A program made the position numbers and the translations under genes. Source: Phyllobacterium sp. 628 (GTDB lineage: Bacteria; Pseudomonadota; Alphaproteobacteria; Rhizobiales; Rhizobiaceae). Taken from it: 64,000 nucleotides of DNA. The stretch spans positions 248,001-312,000 of the forward strand of contig NZ_CP050302.1 in the NCBI RefSeq assembly GCF_014189505.1, written 5' to 3'. Under the pieces are notes generated by a model. That model made no database searches. It saw only the letters and a program-made list of their open reading frames with translations, and was not told where the DNA came from. Of this stretch, positions 7,842-16,296 are shown in pieces; the stretch's first letter is position 1, and each line of letters starts with the position of its first letter.

Positions 7842-9231
7842 TCTTTTCAAAAGCACCCCCTTCCGGCTGGCGATCATTTTTGCCATGCTTTTTATCGTTT
7901 CATTTCTTGTCGCCGGGATAGTCACATATCAACTGCTGAAGCGGGAATTGGCGGATCGCCTCGATCAATCCATTCAGGATACCTATTCGGTTCTGACTGC
8001 ATCCTATGGTGATGGAGATGTCACGGATCTTTCGGACAACGTTAAGAGTCACGTGCTCTCCACCTTGGAAGACAACCGCGTTTTTCTGCTGCAATCGAAG
8101 TCCGGAGAGCGATTGTCGGGAAACATTGTCAAGGCAGACGTTCCGCCCGGCTGGTCGACTGCTGATGGTGCAAAACTTGGAATAGCCAGTAATTTTCGCT
8201 ATCGCGTCTATTCCAGTTACGTCGATCAACAACCTTTGATCGTCGGAATCAGTTTCGAGGAAAACGATGAATATCTCAGGATCGTCTTTGTAAGTTTTGC
8301 CTGGTCAACCCTCATGGTTCTCGCGCTGGCTACGGCCGGAGGCATAATCCTCGCCTCGCGGGTGCAGAAACGGCTGGAGACTGTGGCATCAACCATGCGT
8401 GACGTCGGCTCGGGCAAGCTGGACATTCGTATTCCACTCGTCGGCAATGGCGATGATATCGACAGACTGTCAGGACAGGTCAACGACGCATTGGACCGCC
8501 TCGCTTCGCTCGTGGAAGGAATGCGCCAGGTCAGTGCAGACATCGCTCACGATCTCAAGACGCCATTGAACAGACTGTCTTTGACAATCAGCCAAGCCAT
8601 CGACAAAGCGGATAATGGTGCCAATGTCAGCGCCGAGCTGCTGCGAGCGCAAGAAGAAAGCGGCCATATCAATGCAACCTTTGATGCTCTTCTCAGGATA
8701 GCCCAGATCGAAGCAGGATCGAGACGATCCCGCTTTTCCCGAGTTAACCTCAGTGAGTGCCTTGAGACGATCATGGATGTGTACTCCGATGTGGCCGAAG
8801 ACCGTAAACAGGAACTCTTCCTGAGCCAGTCTGCGCATGACCCCATGCAGTTAGTTGGTGACCGGGAACTGCTCATTCAGCTTTTTGTCAATCTCGTCGA
8901 GAACTCGATAAGGCACTCCCCGGAAGGGTCGATAATCCGCATCAACGCAACCAGCACAGAAAAGACCGTTATGATTGAAATCGCGGACAATGGCCCCGGC
9001 ATTCCGGCTGAAGAGCGCGGAAAAGTATTTCAGCGGCTTTATCGTCTTGATAAAAGCCGCACGACACCAGGCACAGGATTGGGCTTGAGCCTGGTCAAGG
9101 CAATCGCTGATCTTCACCGTGCAAAAATTACACTTGATGACAATCATCCCGGACTTCGGGTCCTGCTTGAGTTTCCGACAGCACCGCCTCATGAAGCAGG
9201 CGATCAGTCCGCTGCTTTCCTACAAACTTGA
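7828..9231 (+). CDS. Sensor histidine kinase
   Basis: 467 residues. Transmembrane helices at about 13-36 and 153-176 frame a periplasmic sensor of roughly 115 residues with no family I recognise. A HAMP linker follows, then the dimerisation/phosphoacceptor segment VSADIAHDLKTPLNRL with H241, and a HATPase domain with N box NLVENSIRHSP, G1 DNGPGIP, and G2 GTGLGLSLV. It is the partner of the overlapping OmpR-type regulator (7164-7841). All catalytic motifs are intact. The downstream phosphatase gene begins 38 bp after the stop and may be co-transcribed. Confidence 0.92.
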   Translation: MRHIDLFKSTPFRLAIIFAMLFIVSFLVAGIVTYQLLKRELADRLDQSIQDTYSVLTASYGDGDVTDLSDNVKSHVLSTLEDNRVFLLQSKSGERLSGNIVKADVPPGWSTADGAKLGIASNFRYRVYSSYVDQQPLIVGISFEENDEYLRIVFVSFAWSTLMVLALATAGGIILASRVQKRLETVASTMRDVGSGKLDIRIPLVGNGDDIDRLSGQVNDALDRLASLVEGMRQVSADIAHDLKTPLNRLSLTISQAIDKADNGANVSAELLRAQEESGHINATFDALLRIAQIEAGSRRSRFSRVNLSECLETIMDVYSDVAEDRKQELFLSQSAHDPMQLVGDRELLIQLFVNLVENSIRHSPEGSIIRINATSTEKTVMIEIADNGPGIPAEERGKVFQRLYRLDKSRTTPGTGLGLSLVKAIADLHRAKITLDDNHPGLRVLLEFPTAPPHEAGDQSAAFLQT

Positions 9232-9269
9232 CCAAGCCCTTCCAACCTTATGCTGGAAACAAACAGACC

Positions 9270-9869
9270 ATGAACAACACGATCAAAACTAACCAACCCC
9301 GCATATGGCGGATCGTCACTCTAAGGGCTTTGGCTTCAATGCTGGCACTCGTGCTTGTCATCGGTGGATATTACGGAGTGATGCGGCTTCAAGGTAACTT
9401 TCATACAACCATAAGCGGTGAGCTCTACAGATCAGCCCAACCAACTCCTGCTCAAATCGCATTCTACCAAAAATCATACGGGATCAGGACGATCATAAAT
9501 TTGCGGGGTGAGAATACTGGTAGAGATTGGTATGACAAAGAAGTCGGGGCAGCAAAAGCGCTTGGTGTCACTCACATCAATTTCCGCATGTCGTCCCGCC
9601 AAATATTGTCGCAGAATGACGCGGCTACACTGCTAGCCCTTATGAGGGACGCTGAGAAACCAATCCTGATTCATTGTGAGGGAGGCGCTGACCGTACCGG
9701 TTTGGCGGCGGCCCTGTACGTCGCTGCGCTAGCTCATGGCAATGAAGATCTCGCAGAATCCCAGATGTCATTCAGGTTTGGCCATTTCTCCGTTTCAATA
9801 AATCCAGCCTTCGCCATGGATGCAACGTTCGAAGAGCTTGAACCATGGCTTGGCTTTCCAAATTCGTAA
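9270..9869 (+). CDS. Membrane-anchored dual-specificity/tyrosine phosphatase
   Basis: 199 residues from ATG 9270. A TTG at 9228 overlapping the kinase stop is possible but has no ribosome binding site. One N-terminal membrane span (about 16-36) is followed by a cysteine-phosphatase domain with the signature HCEGGADRTG (C136, R142), the C-x5-R P-loop of DSP/PTP enzymes, and a conserved SGELYRSAQP segment before it. The general acid region is probably around SSRQILSQND. The domain should lie in the periplasm if the N-terminus stays inside. Position after a two-component system suggests shared regulation; the substrate is unknown. Confidence 0.8.
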   Translation: MNNTIKTNQPRIWRIVTLRALASMLALVLVIGGYYGVMRLQGNFHTTISGELYRSAQPTPAQIAFYQKSYGIRTIINLRGENTGRDWYDKEVGAAKALGVTHINFRMSSRQILSQNDAATLLALMRDAEKPILIHCEGGADRTGLAAALYVAALAHGNEDLAESQMSFRFGHFSVSINPAFAMDATFEELEPWLGFPNS

Positions 9870-10019
9870 AATGACGTCAGGGAGTTTGACACCCTCATGG
9901 CATCCGATTTGGCCAGTCCGATCACGGGTTCCATCGTAAAGGCAACATGTGGAGAGATTGCGGACTAGATATTTCTCTCTCAGGCTGAAACAAAACCTGC
10001 AGTCTATGGAGAAGAAAAC

Positions 10020-10307
10020 ATGCTGATAATTGCTGGACATTTCAAAGTTCCGCCTACAAGACGGCAGGCTTTCGTCGATGCGCACGCCGATTTGGTAGAA
10101 CGGGCCCGCGCCTATCCAGGTTGCCTAGACCTGTCGATCAGTGAAGATCCTTTCGATCAGTCACGCGTCAACATGGTGGAATTGTGGGAATCCGAAGCCG
10201 TTCTGAATGCCTGGAGGAAAATCTCGAATCCACCCAAAACGGGTATAGAGCTCCAAGATGAGCACGTGCAAAAACATCTCATCAGTCACTCAGGGCCTCC
10301 GTTTTGA
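10020..10307 (+). CDS. Antibiotic-biosynthesis-monooxygenase (ABM) domain protein
   Basis: 95 residues with the ferredoxin-like ABM fold: MLIIAGHFKVPPTRRQAFVDAHADLVERARAYPGCLDLSIS, a partner strand with VNMVELWES, and the C-terminal helix with HVQKHL. YgiN-like quinol monooxygenases and many small stress proteins of this fold act as cofactor-independent homodimers. GGAGAAG lies 5-10 bases before ATG 10020. It stands alone on this strand, 150 bp after the phosphatase gene. The substrate cannot be inferred. Confidence 0.75.
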   Translation: MLIIAGHFKVPPTRRQAFVDAHADLVERARAYPGCLDLSISEDPFDQSRVNMVELWESEAVLNAWRKISNPPKTGIELQDEHVQKHLISHSGPPF

Positions 10308-10366
10308 GATGACTGGAGCGGAATAGGAGACTAGGTCTCGTGTCTGAATGCCATATGCTGTAGCAA

Positions 10367-11450
10367 CTACCAGTGACGAATTACCACACATTCGAGATTG
10401 CTGGCTTTCGCTGCCGCTTCCATGGCTTCCGGCACCGCATCAAACGGGAAGATTTTGGGTGTGATGGGATTGAGATCAAGCTGGCCGGTACGCAGCAGAT
10501 TGAGCAATTTGAGATGAGCGTCGACCTCGTACATGAAGTTACCAATGATCTCGAGGCCATTAAGCATGACCTGCATGTAGTTGATGGGAACAGGTGTGGT
10601 CATACTGCCCATGAGCACAATGCGACCCTTTCGTCTTAGACCTCCCGAGCGCGGCCAGTGTTGCATTGGGGTCACTCGCCTGACCCACCATGTCAAAAGC
10701 CATGTCGGCACCGCCGTTGGATGCTATCCGCAAAACTTCTGCATCCTCCTCTACATCACCAGTGAGTTGAATGGTCGATAGTGCGGGCCGGCCTGCTGCA
10801 TATGCCAACGCTGCCAGTGATTTGGCGTTGCGGCCGGCCGCAACCACTTTGCCAGCGCCCATCGCCAAGGCGACGAGGACCGCGGCGGTTCCATAGGAGC
10901 CAGTGGCTCCGGTGATGACAATAGTTTCGCCAGCCGCCAGACGGCCGCGGGAAAGACCACCAAATGGAATGACACATCGACTGAAAACGGCCAGCATTTC
11001 CGCCGTGACATGATCCAATCCATCAACCGGCGTTACCGCGGTAACGGGAAACAGAGCATATTCAGCCATTGTACCATTTGGCCAGTCCGCCTGTACCACG
11101 TCACTTTTGCCGCCGAAACTGGTGATGCCGATGAGGGTCTGTGCCTTGTCAGCGACGTTTTCCGCTGCCACCAAATGCGAAGAGAGGATGACCCTTTGTC
11201 CGGGTTTCAAATGCCAGACGTCGCGACCGACAGCCTCAATTACTCCAACCCCATTGCCACCCGGTGTAAAAGCACCGGGTGGCAAACGATAGGAGGGAAG
11301 CTTTCCCTCCACATAGTCCTTCAGATAGGACATGAGCGAAGAAGCTTCGACACGTACAAGTACGCTGCCCGGACGCACCTCCGGCATTGCTATGTGATTC
11401 AATTTGAGATCGTTACTGAAGCCTTCAATCTGCCAAGCTTTCATTCTCAT
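10367..11450 (-). pseudogene. Zinc-free MDR alcohol dehydrogenase/quinone oxidoreductase, frameshifted
   Basis: The N-terminal frame (11450 to about 10645) reads MKAWQIEGFSNDLKLNHIAM, a GroES-like domain, and the Rossmann motif VITGATGSYGTAAVLVAL. The C-terminal frame (about 10645 to 10367) reads LRRKGRIVLMGSMTTPVPIN to ECVVIRHW. The two frames are joined if one base is removed from the CC at 10641-10642 (GGGAGG on the coding strand), which yields ALGSLRRKGRIVLMG, the expected text. The intact protein would be about 360 residues. The single extra base is either a real inactivating mutation or a sequencing error; the ends are otherwise intact. AGGAG ribosome binding site before ATG 11450/11444. 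Confidence 0.85.
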
Positions 11451-11532
11451 CTCTCCTGAATGTTCTCAGAGCAGGTGATATCGCTATGTCCGCGGGGACT
11501 GAGCATTTATCAAGCCAAGACGCCGGCCTGGA

Positions 11533-12114
11533 TCAGACGCGATCCAGGAACTCAAGCACTCGGGTGGTGAGTAGTGCGGTCGCATCTGCGTCGTACGACG
11601 GGAGCGAGCTATCGGCGAAGTAATGCTGATCGCCGGGGTACAGGAAAAGCTCCGCATCCTCGACCTTCTCCACGATCTCGCGTGCGGCGTCAATGTCCCC
11701 CTCGCCGACGAAGATTGGGTCATTGTCCATACCGTGGATCTGGACCGCGACGCCGTCCGGCCAGGGCCCAAAGGCCCATTCGCCACTGATCGGCAGGCAA
11801 GAGTAGAAGAGCAGGGCTCCGCGGGCTCCGGGCCGTGTCTGTGCAAGTTTCTGCGCAGGCAGCACACCGAACGAGAACCCGGCGTAGACGAGCTCGGGCG
11901 ACATTTCGTCAGCGAGGCGGACGCCGCGCTCTCGCATTTCGTCCACTCCGATTTCACCAATGTACGCAAGACCCTCGTCGATACTCTGAAACGTGCGTCC
12001 GTTAAAAAGGTCCGGGGTGTGCACAATGTAACCGTGAGCCCGCAAATCGTCGGCAAATGCGCGCACACCCTGGGTCAGCCCCTGAGCGTGATGGAAGAGC
12101 AATACCTCAGTCAT
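11533..12114 (-). CDS. Dienelactone-hydrolase-family alpha/beta hydrolase
   Basis: 193 residues. Characteristic segments are LLFHHAQGLTQGVRAFADDLRAHGY, the nucleophile elbow GFSFG (S81), HGMDNDP with the likely catalytic Asp (130 or 132), and GDQHYF with the catalytic His (164). Classical dienelactone hydrolases use Cys at the nucleophile position; here it is Ser, so this is a DLH-like esterase rather than a true chloroaromatic-pathway enzyme. GC content and codon use look higher than those of the surrounding genes, which hints at a separate origin. The gene lies tail-to-head with the broken oxidoreductase but 80 bp away. Confidence 0.85.
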   Translation of the reverse strand: MTEVLLFHHAQGLTQGVRAFADDLRAHGYIVHTPDLFNGRTFQSIDEGLAYIGEIGVDEMRERGVRLADEMSPELVYAGFSFGVLPAQKLAQTRPGARGALLFYSCLPISGEWAFGPWPDGVAVQIHGMDNDPIFVGEGDIDAAREIVEKVEDAELFLYPGDQHYFADSSLPSYDADATALLTTRVLEFLDRV

Positions 12115-12245
12115 ACAGGCCTCCGGGGTGAATGATGGGGCGAACGTTCAGATAATGCTCATAAAGATAACGTTTTCTCGTCGGCGTAGGAACTCGCACT
12201 CTCCCAAATAACTCATTGCGGCGACGACAACAACTGTTCCAAAAT

Positions 12246-12553
12246 GGGGTTCTAAGCCCGAAACCGCGGAATTTTTAAACCTGTGTAATATCAGCACATT
12301 AGTGGCCACACGAACATCGCCAATAACCTAAGCTCTCAGCCGAAAAATATAATATCCCTGCACAACAAGCTAGAAATGTCTCAATGTCGCTTGGACGCAA
12401 CCAACTGCGCGCGGCAAATTGTTACAAAAGCTCGGTCCATTTACCCAAATAGATCATATACCGGATGACTTGAGACGGATTGCCGCGTCATTACCACGCT
12501 AACATATTGTTTCCGCTTGCATATAAATATTCCGCGGTTTCGGGCTTAACCCC
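12246..12553. mobile_element. Miniature inverted-repeat element with Tn3-type GGGG ends (308 bp)
   Basis: The left end (GGGGTTCTAAGCCCGAAACC, 12246 on) and the reverse complement of the right end (GGGGTTAAGCCCGAAACCGC, from 12553 inward) match over about 33 bp with a 2-base gap and two mismatches. GGGG termini and a length of about 35-38 bp are typical of Tn3-family repeats. The roughly 235 bp between them carry no gene. Such elements are known as Tn3-derived miniature elements (TIMEs). No 5-bp target duplication is visible (AAAAT and GCGTG). The right end interrupts the 3' end of the DUF411 pseudogene. Confidence 0.65.
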
Positions 12554-12949
12554 GCGTGTTGTCCCCGATCCGGCCCTTTGGCGACTGCAAAAACATCATA
12601 GCTTGCTGTTGGATCACTACCCATCCCGAGTGATCCTGCGGGCATGCCTGGAACCGCCAGCCCGGCGATGTCAGGCTTTTCCGCGAGAAGTTTCCTTAAC
12701 GCTTCCAACGGCACGTGACCCTGCCGGAACACCAAAGCGTTTCTTGATGCCCGGCAGGTCGTCTGTGTTCACACGTTCGACCGCAAAACCCTCAACCTCC
12801 ATGGACTTGGACCAAAGGTTGCAGCATCCACAGTTTGGGTCCTTGTAAACGGTCATCGATAACTGTGCTGCAGCTTTGGACCTGCCAGCCGTCAGGGCAA
12901 CAAAAGTTGCCCCAATGCCTGCGCATATGAATTCACGTCGCTTCATCAA
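12499..12949 (-). pseudogene. DUF411 periplasmic metal-binding protein, broken
   Basis: The N-terminal frame from ATG 12949 has a signal peptide (MKRREFICAGIGATFVALTA) and the DUF411 metal-site text VYKDPNCGCCNLW, then ERVNTDDLPGIKKRFGVPA. The next part, GHVPLEALRKLLAEKPDIAG then LAVPGMPAGSLGMG, lies in another frame. Between them about 15-18 residues with the expected conserved Cys-His segment are missing, so a short deletion near 12715 removed them and shifted the frame. The 3' end then runs into the Tn3-type miniature element. DUF411 proteins accompany copper resistance genes. ATG overlaps the end of the cusA remnant by four bases, as in an intact operon. Confidence 0.85.
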
Positions 12950-14184
12950 TGTGTACCTCCAGCTTGCGGGTTCATTGTCGCTGATATCGGCAATGTGCCT
13001 GTGTCATTGGTTTCAATCGCGCCTGACGCTCGCAAATTCCATCCTTTAACGATGCCATAGACGGCAGGAATGAAAATGAGCGTCAGCAACGTCGACGAAA
13101 TCATGCCGCCGATCATCGGCACGGCAATGCGCTGCATGACTTCCGATCCGGTTCCTGTGCTCCACAGGATGGGCAGAAGCCCCGCCATGATGGCGACGAC
13201 CGTCATCATTTTTGGCCGGACACGTTCAACCGCACCCATCATGATAGCCTCGTTGAGATCGGCGCGCGTGAACTCCCCGCCACTGGCCGCCCGTCTTGCC
13301 CGGACTTCATTCAAAGCCTGATCGAGGTAGATCAACATGATCACACCCGTCTCTGCGGCCACGCCTGCCAGCGCGATGAACCCTACCGCGACGGCAACGG
13401 AGGTGTTGAAGCCGAGCCACCACATCAGCCATATACCGCCGACCAGGGCAAACGGCAGAGACAGCATGACGATCAAGGTCTCGGTCAGCGCCTTGAAGTT
13501 GAGGTAGAGCAGCAGGAAGATGATCGCCAGTGTCAATGGAACCACGATCTTCAGCTTGGCTTTGGCCCGTTCGAGGTACTCAAACTGACCGCTACAGGCG
13601 ACGGAATATCCCGCCGGCAATTTGACTTGATCCGCCACAGCCTGCTTGGCCTCATGAACGTAGCCGCCAAGATCGCGTCCGGTAATGTCGACAAAGATGT
13701 AGACCACCAACTGGCCGTTTTCCGTGCGGATGGACGTTGCACCACGGGTCAATTCGACCTTGGCAACTTCACCGAGTGGAACGGTTCCTCCGCCTGGCAA
13801 GGCAATCTGTACATCGCGGGCGATGGCTTGCGGATCACTACGCTGCGAGCGGGGATAACGAATGGTCACAACGTAGCGCTCCCGACCTTCTACCGTCTGA
13901 GTGATTTGCTCGGCACCAAGGGCCATAGAGATGACATCCTGCACATTCTGGATCGAAAGGCCGTAGCGTCCGAGCGCCATCCTGTCCGGCACTATATCAA
14001 GAAAATATCCGCCGATGACCCGCTCGGCATAGGCGCTTGATGTTCCAGGCACCGTTTTGAGCACCTGCTCGATCTGTCTGGCGACACCTTCCATTTGAGC
14101 AAGGTCCGTGCCGTATGGGAGCCTGCGGTGGAGAGAACTAGAGCGCACGAAAAAGTTAATAACGGCGGAATGCCGATACCCCAC
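12946..14184 (-). pseudogene. cusA: CusA/CzcA-type RND heavy-metal efflux pump, C-terminal fragment
   Basis: Homologous text starts at GTDLAQMEGVARQIEQVLKT (near 14125) and continues to the end of the protein, about 390 of the usual 1040-1050 residues. It covers the second periplasmic loop (GRERYVVTIRYPRSQR, LPGGGTVPLGEVAKVE) and the last six membrane helices (LTLAIIFLLLYLNFKALTET, VGFIALAGVAAETGVIMLIY, RPKMMTVVAIMAGLLPILWS). The first two thirds, including helix 4 with essential proton-relay acids, are missing. The leader of the open frame before 14125 is unrelated. With the DUF411 remnant it is a wrecked copper/silver export operon. Confidence 0.9.
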
Positions 14185-14247
14185 TCAAATTAGGCAGAAG
14201 CAGCCTTCTAATGTAATAAGTGATAATAAGTTGACGGATTACATAGT

Positions 14248-14374
14248 GGCCCTCGAACATTAAACGGGCCTGCATAATTTCGATGGTAATCTCATCCTAT
14301 AAACGGCCGGTCTAGCACATCTTCTCAGCTTTGAGACGCTACTGTACATCTTGCCCGTTTAATGTTCGGCGGCC
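14248..14374. repeat. Short inverted-repeat element, 127 bp
   Basis: 22-bp arms at 14248-14269 and 14353-14374 match at 20 positions; the core CGAACATTAAACGGGC is perfect. The 83 bp between have no gene. No target duplication is evident. It lies in the gap just upstream of the cusA breakpoint, so it may be a small mobile element or a leftover transposon end pair. The family is unknown. Confidence 0.5.
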
Positions 14375-14498
14375 ATTGTTGGAGCCCTTATGGCCGGCAC
14401 GTGGGGACAAATCGTTCATCACGACCCTTTGCTAGATAACCAATAATGAAGGGAGAGCCGCCGTCTATTCATCTTTGAACGACGCGTTCCGGCATGCA

Positions 14499-15161
14499 TC
14501 AAAAAACAGGATAGATATCCGGCATCAGCTTCTGGCTTCGCAGATATTCTGTCAGTTCGACCAAGGGTATAACGCTGAGGAAAAAGATGCCGTCCTTGAA
14601 GGTTGCACCGAGTGCCTTCGGATGAAACAGGGTACTCTCGCTTTCAACGTAAATGTTGAAATTGGGCAAGAAAAATGGAACGCGACGCGCATATTCATCA
14701 TACTTTAACCCGAACTTGGATCGAAGAAACTCTGCCTCTCGCCGGGCGGTAAAATAGAGAATTGCGTAGGCCAGTGCCCCCAAAACAAAGGCAAGCATCA
14801 GGCTGCCAAACAACAGTCCAATGGCAACCGCTCCCAATACCGAAAAGAGATAAAGCGGATTGCGGGTTACCGAATACGCGCCTGAGGTGACAAGAACAAC
14901 GTTTTTGTTTCCACCCGCATAAAGTATCGACCACAGACGTCCAAACACGCACACCAGGAGCAGCAGCAGACCAAAAAGTTTCAAACACTCTCGTACAACA
15001 GACCCTTCAATCCAAATTGGGTAGGTGCCAACGAATAGGGGAATGAGAGCGACACAGATCAACTGCACAACCCGCAATCGAAGGCGTTGATTAAAGGGTT
15101 TGATACTGCGATGCAAAGACACGCGCGAATTCCTTCGTCTTAGATTGTTGGTCAATGACAT
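14499..15161 (-). CDS. Isoprenylcysteine-methyltransferase-family membrane protein
   Basis: 220 residues with four to five membrane spans. The SAM-binding signature of the ICMT/phospholipid methyltransferase family is present: LVTSGAYSVTRNPLYLFSVLG in the middle and REAEFLRSKFGLKYDEYARRVPFFLP near residue 150. The extra C-terminal 50 residues (STLFHPKALGATFKDGIFFL onward) form another span. The substrate is unknown; many bacterial members act on small lipids rather than proteins. It follows the DUF3313 lipoprotein gene on the same strand by 21 bp, so the two are likely one operon. Confidence 0.8.
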   Translation of the reverse strand: MSLTNNLRRRNSRVSLHRSIKPFNQRLRLRVVQLICVALIPLFVGTYPIWIEGSVVRECLKLFGLLLLLVCVFGRLWSILYAGGNKNVVLVTSGAYSVTRNPLYLFSVLGAVAIGLLFGSLMLAFVLGALAYAILYFTARREAEFLRSKFGLKYDEYARRVPFFLPNFNIYVESESTLFHPKALGATFKDGIFFLSVIPLVELTEYLRSQKLMPDIYPVF

Positions 15162-15182
15162 CGCTAAAAATGCCTGATACGG

Positions 15183-16064
15183 TTACTGCGATACGACCTG
15201 ATCGTTCTGCATTTTGCCCGATTTGTCGGTCCAAGAGGGTGGCGCGCCGAGCTTGGAACCAACGGCACCCATGAGGCCCGGAGCTCGACCGAAAGTCTCG
15301 CAAGCGGCGTATTTCGGCTTGCCGCCGAGCATCGAATTCATTTTTTGTCCGGAAGGCAATGCAATTTGCATGCCTGATGGTTCTTTGCCTGTGGCAATCA
15401 TCCGGGAGAAGTAGTTGCCAAAATTGGATGCCAGACTATAGGCGTCGCCCACATCCGAAACCCGGGCATTATTGGTGATCGAGTTCGCTCCTTTGGACCA
15501 AACTACGGCCGCACGTTGCGCTCCGTTAAAATCAGTTGCCTCCGCTTCCACTGCAAGCCCGCCGAGCCCGACCGGAAGACGGGGAATGCCGACAGGTAGG
15601 ACGGCACTGCTACCGAGTGAAACAGCGGTCGATACGCCTGCAATTGCCTTGTTTGTCGGGACGATATCTGTGACCACCGTACGCACGGTCAAATCTGCTG
15701 GCTGGTTTAATCCCACCACTTGGTACTTGTCGCTCAGCGCAACACAGACGGCCCGATCCAAGGCATTTGCGACCAAAGCGCGGTCTTCAGCACGGTTGAC
15801 ACGCGACGATACGCCGAACGCAAATGTCGTGGGCACGATCTTGACTGTTCGCGTGCCGGCAAGGCTTGGACCGTCCACGAAAGTGCGGGATTTGGTGAAC
15901 TTCCCTTTTGCAGCGCCAAGGCGGTCATAGGATGTGAGTGTTCCGGCCTCCTTCAATGGAACGGACGTACAACCGCCAATAGCCAAGGCCATAGGCAAAG
16001 CCAGGAAAGCAAGCTTATGCCTCTGACGACCAACCGAGATAAAAGATGCTCCCTTAACACACAC
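15183..16064 (-). CDS. DUF3313 lipoprotein
   Basis: The mature protein is marked by a lipobox (PMALAIGGCTS) and by the DUF3313 text YDRLGAAKGKFTKSRTFVDG, TFAFGVSSRVNRAEDRALVANALDRAVCVALSDKY and AVEAEATDFNGAQRAAVVWSKG. I prefer GTG 16064, behind GGTGGGGG, because it puts the lipobox cysteine at residue 32; the ATG at 16127 would put it at residue 53, too far for a signal peptide. Function unknown; family members are outer-membrane-associated lipoproteins in rhizobia. A TTTTTAAATGTTAAG motif shared with the upstream response-regulator gene lies at 16220-16234. Confidence 0.8.
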   Translation of the reverse strand: MCVKGASFISVGRQRHKLAFLALPMALAIGGCTSVPLKEAGTLTSYDRLGAAKGKFTKSRTFVDGPSLAGTRTVKIVPTTFAFGVSSRVNRAEDRALVANALDRAVCVALSDKYQVVGLNQPADLTVRTVVTDIVPTNKAIAGVSTAVSLGSSAVLPVGIPRLPVGLGGLAVEAEATDFNGAQRAAVVWSKGANSITNNARVSDVGDAYSLASNFGNYFSRMIATGKEPSGMQIALPSGQKMNSMLGGKPKYAACETFGRAPGLMGAVGSKLGAPPSWTDKSGKMQNDQVVSQ

Positions 16065-16219
16065 CCCCCACCTATCGATGGACAGTTCTGGCAACCTTGG
16101 TGTTGCGAATTGAAGGAACAATGACATTTTAGTGAAACTCCTGGCCGAGGTTGCATGCTAACGGGCGCAATTGTGCCCTGATCGTGCGTTGTTTATTCAC
16201 GAAACCGCGTTTTCTTGTG

Positions 16220-16234
16220 TTTTTAAATGTTAAG
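16220..16234 (-). promoter_or_regulatory. Motif shared with the response-regulator promoter
   Basis: TTTTTAAATGTTAAG, matching 14 of 15 bases of TTTTTTAATGTTAAG at 18491-18505. It lies about 155 bp upstream of the preferred lipoprotein start. Possibly the site of the two-component regulator encoded next door. Confidence 0.4.
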
Positions 16235-16296
16235 TTAGTTTTCGCGAATGAAGCGAAAAAGTGGCAGAGCACTTGATCTTGAGAACTGTTTCATGA

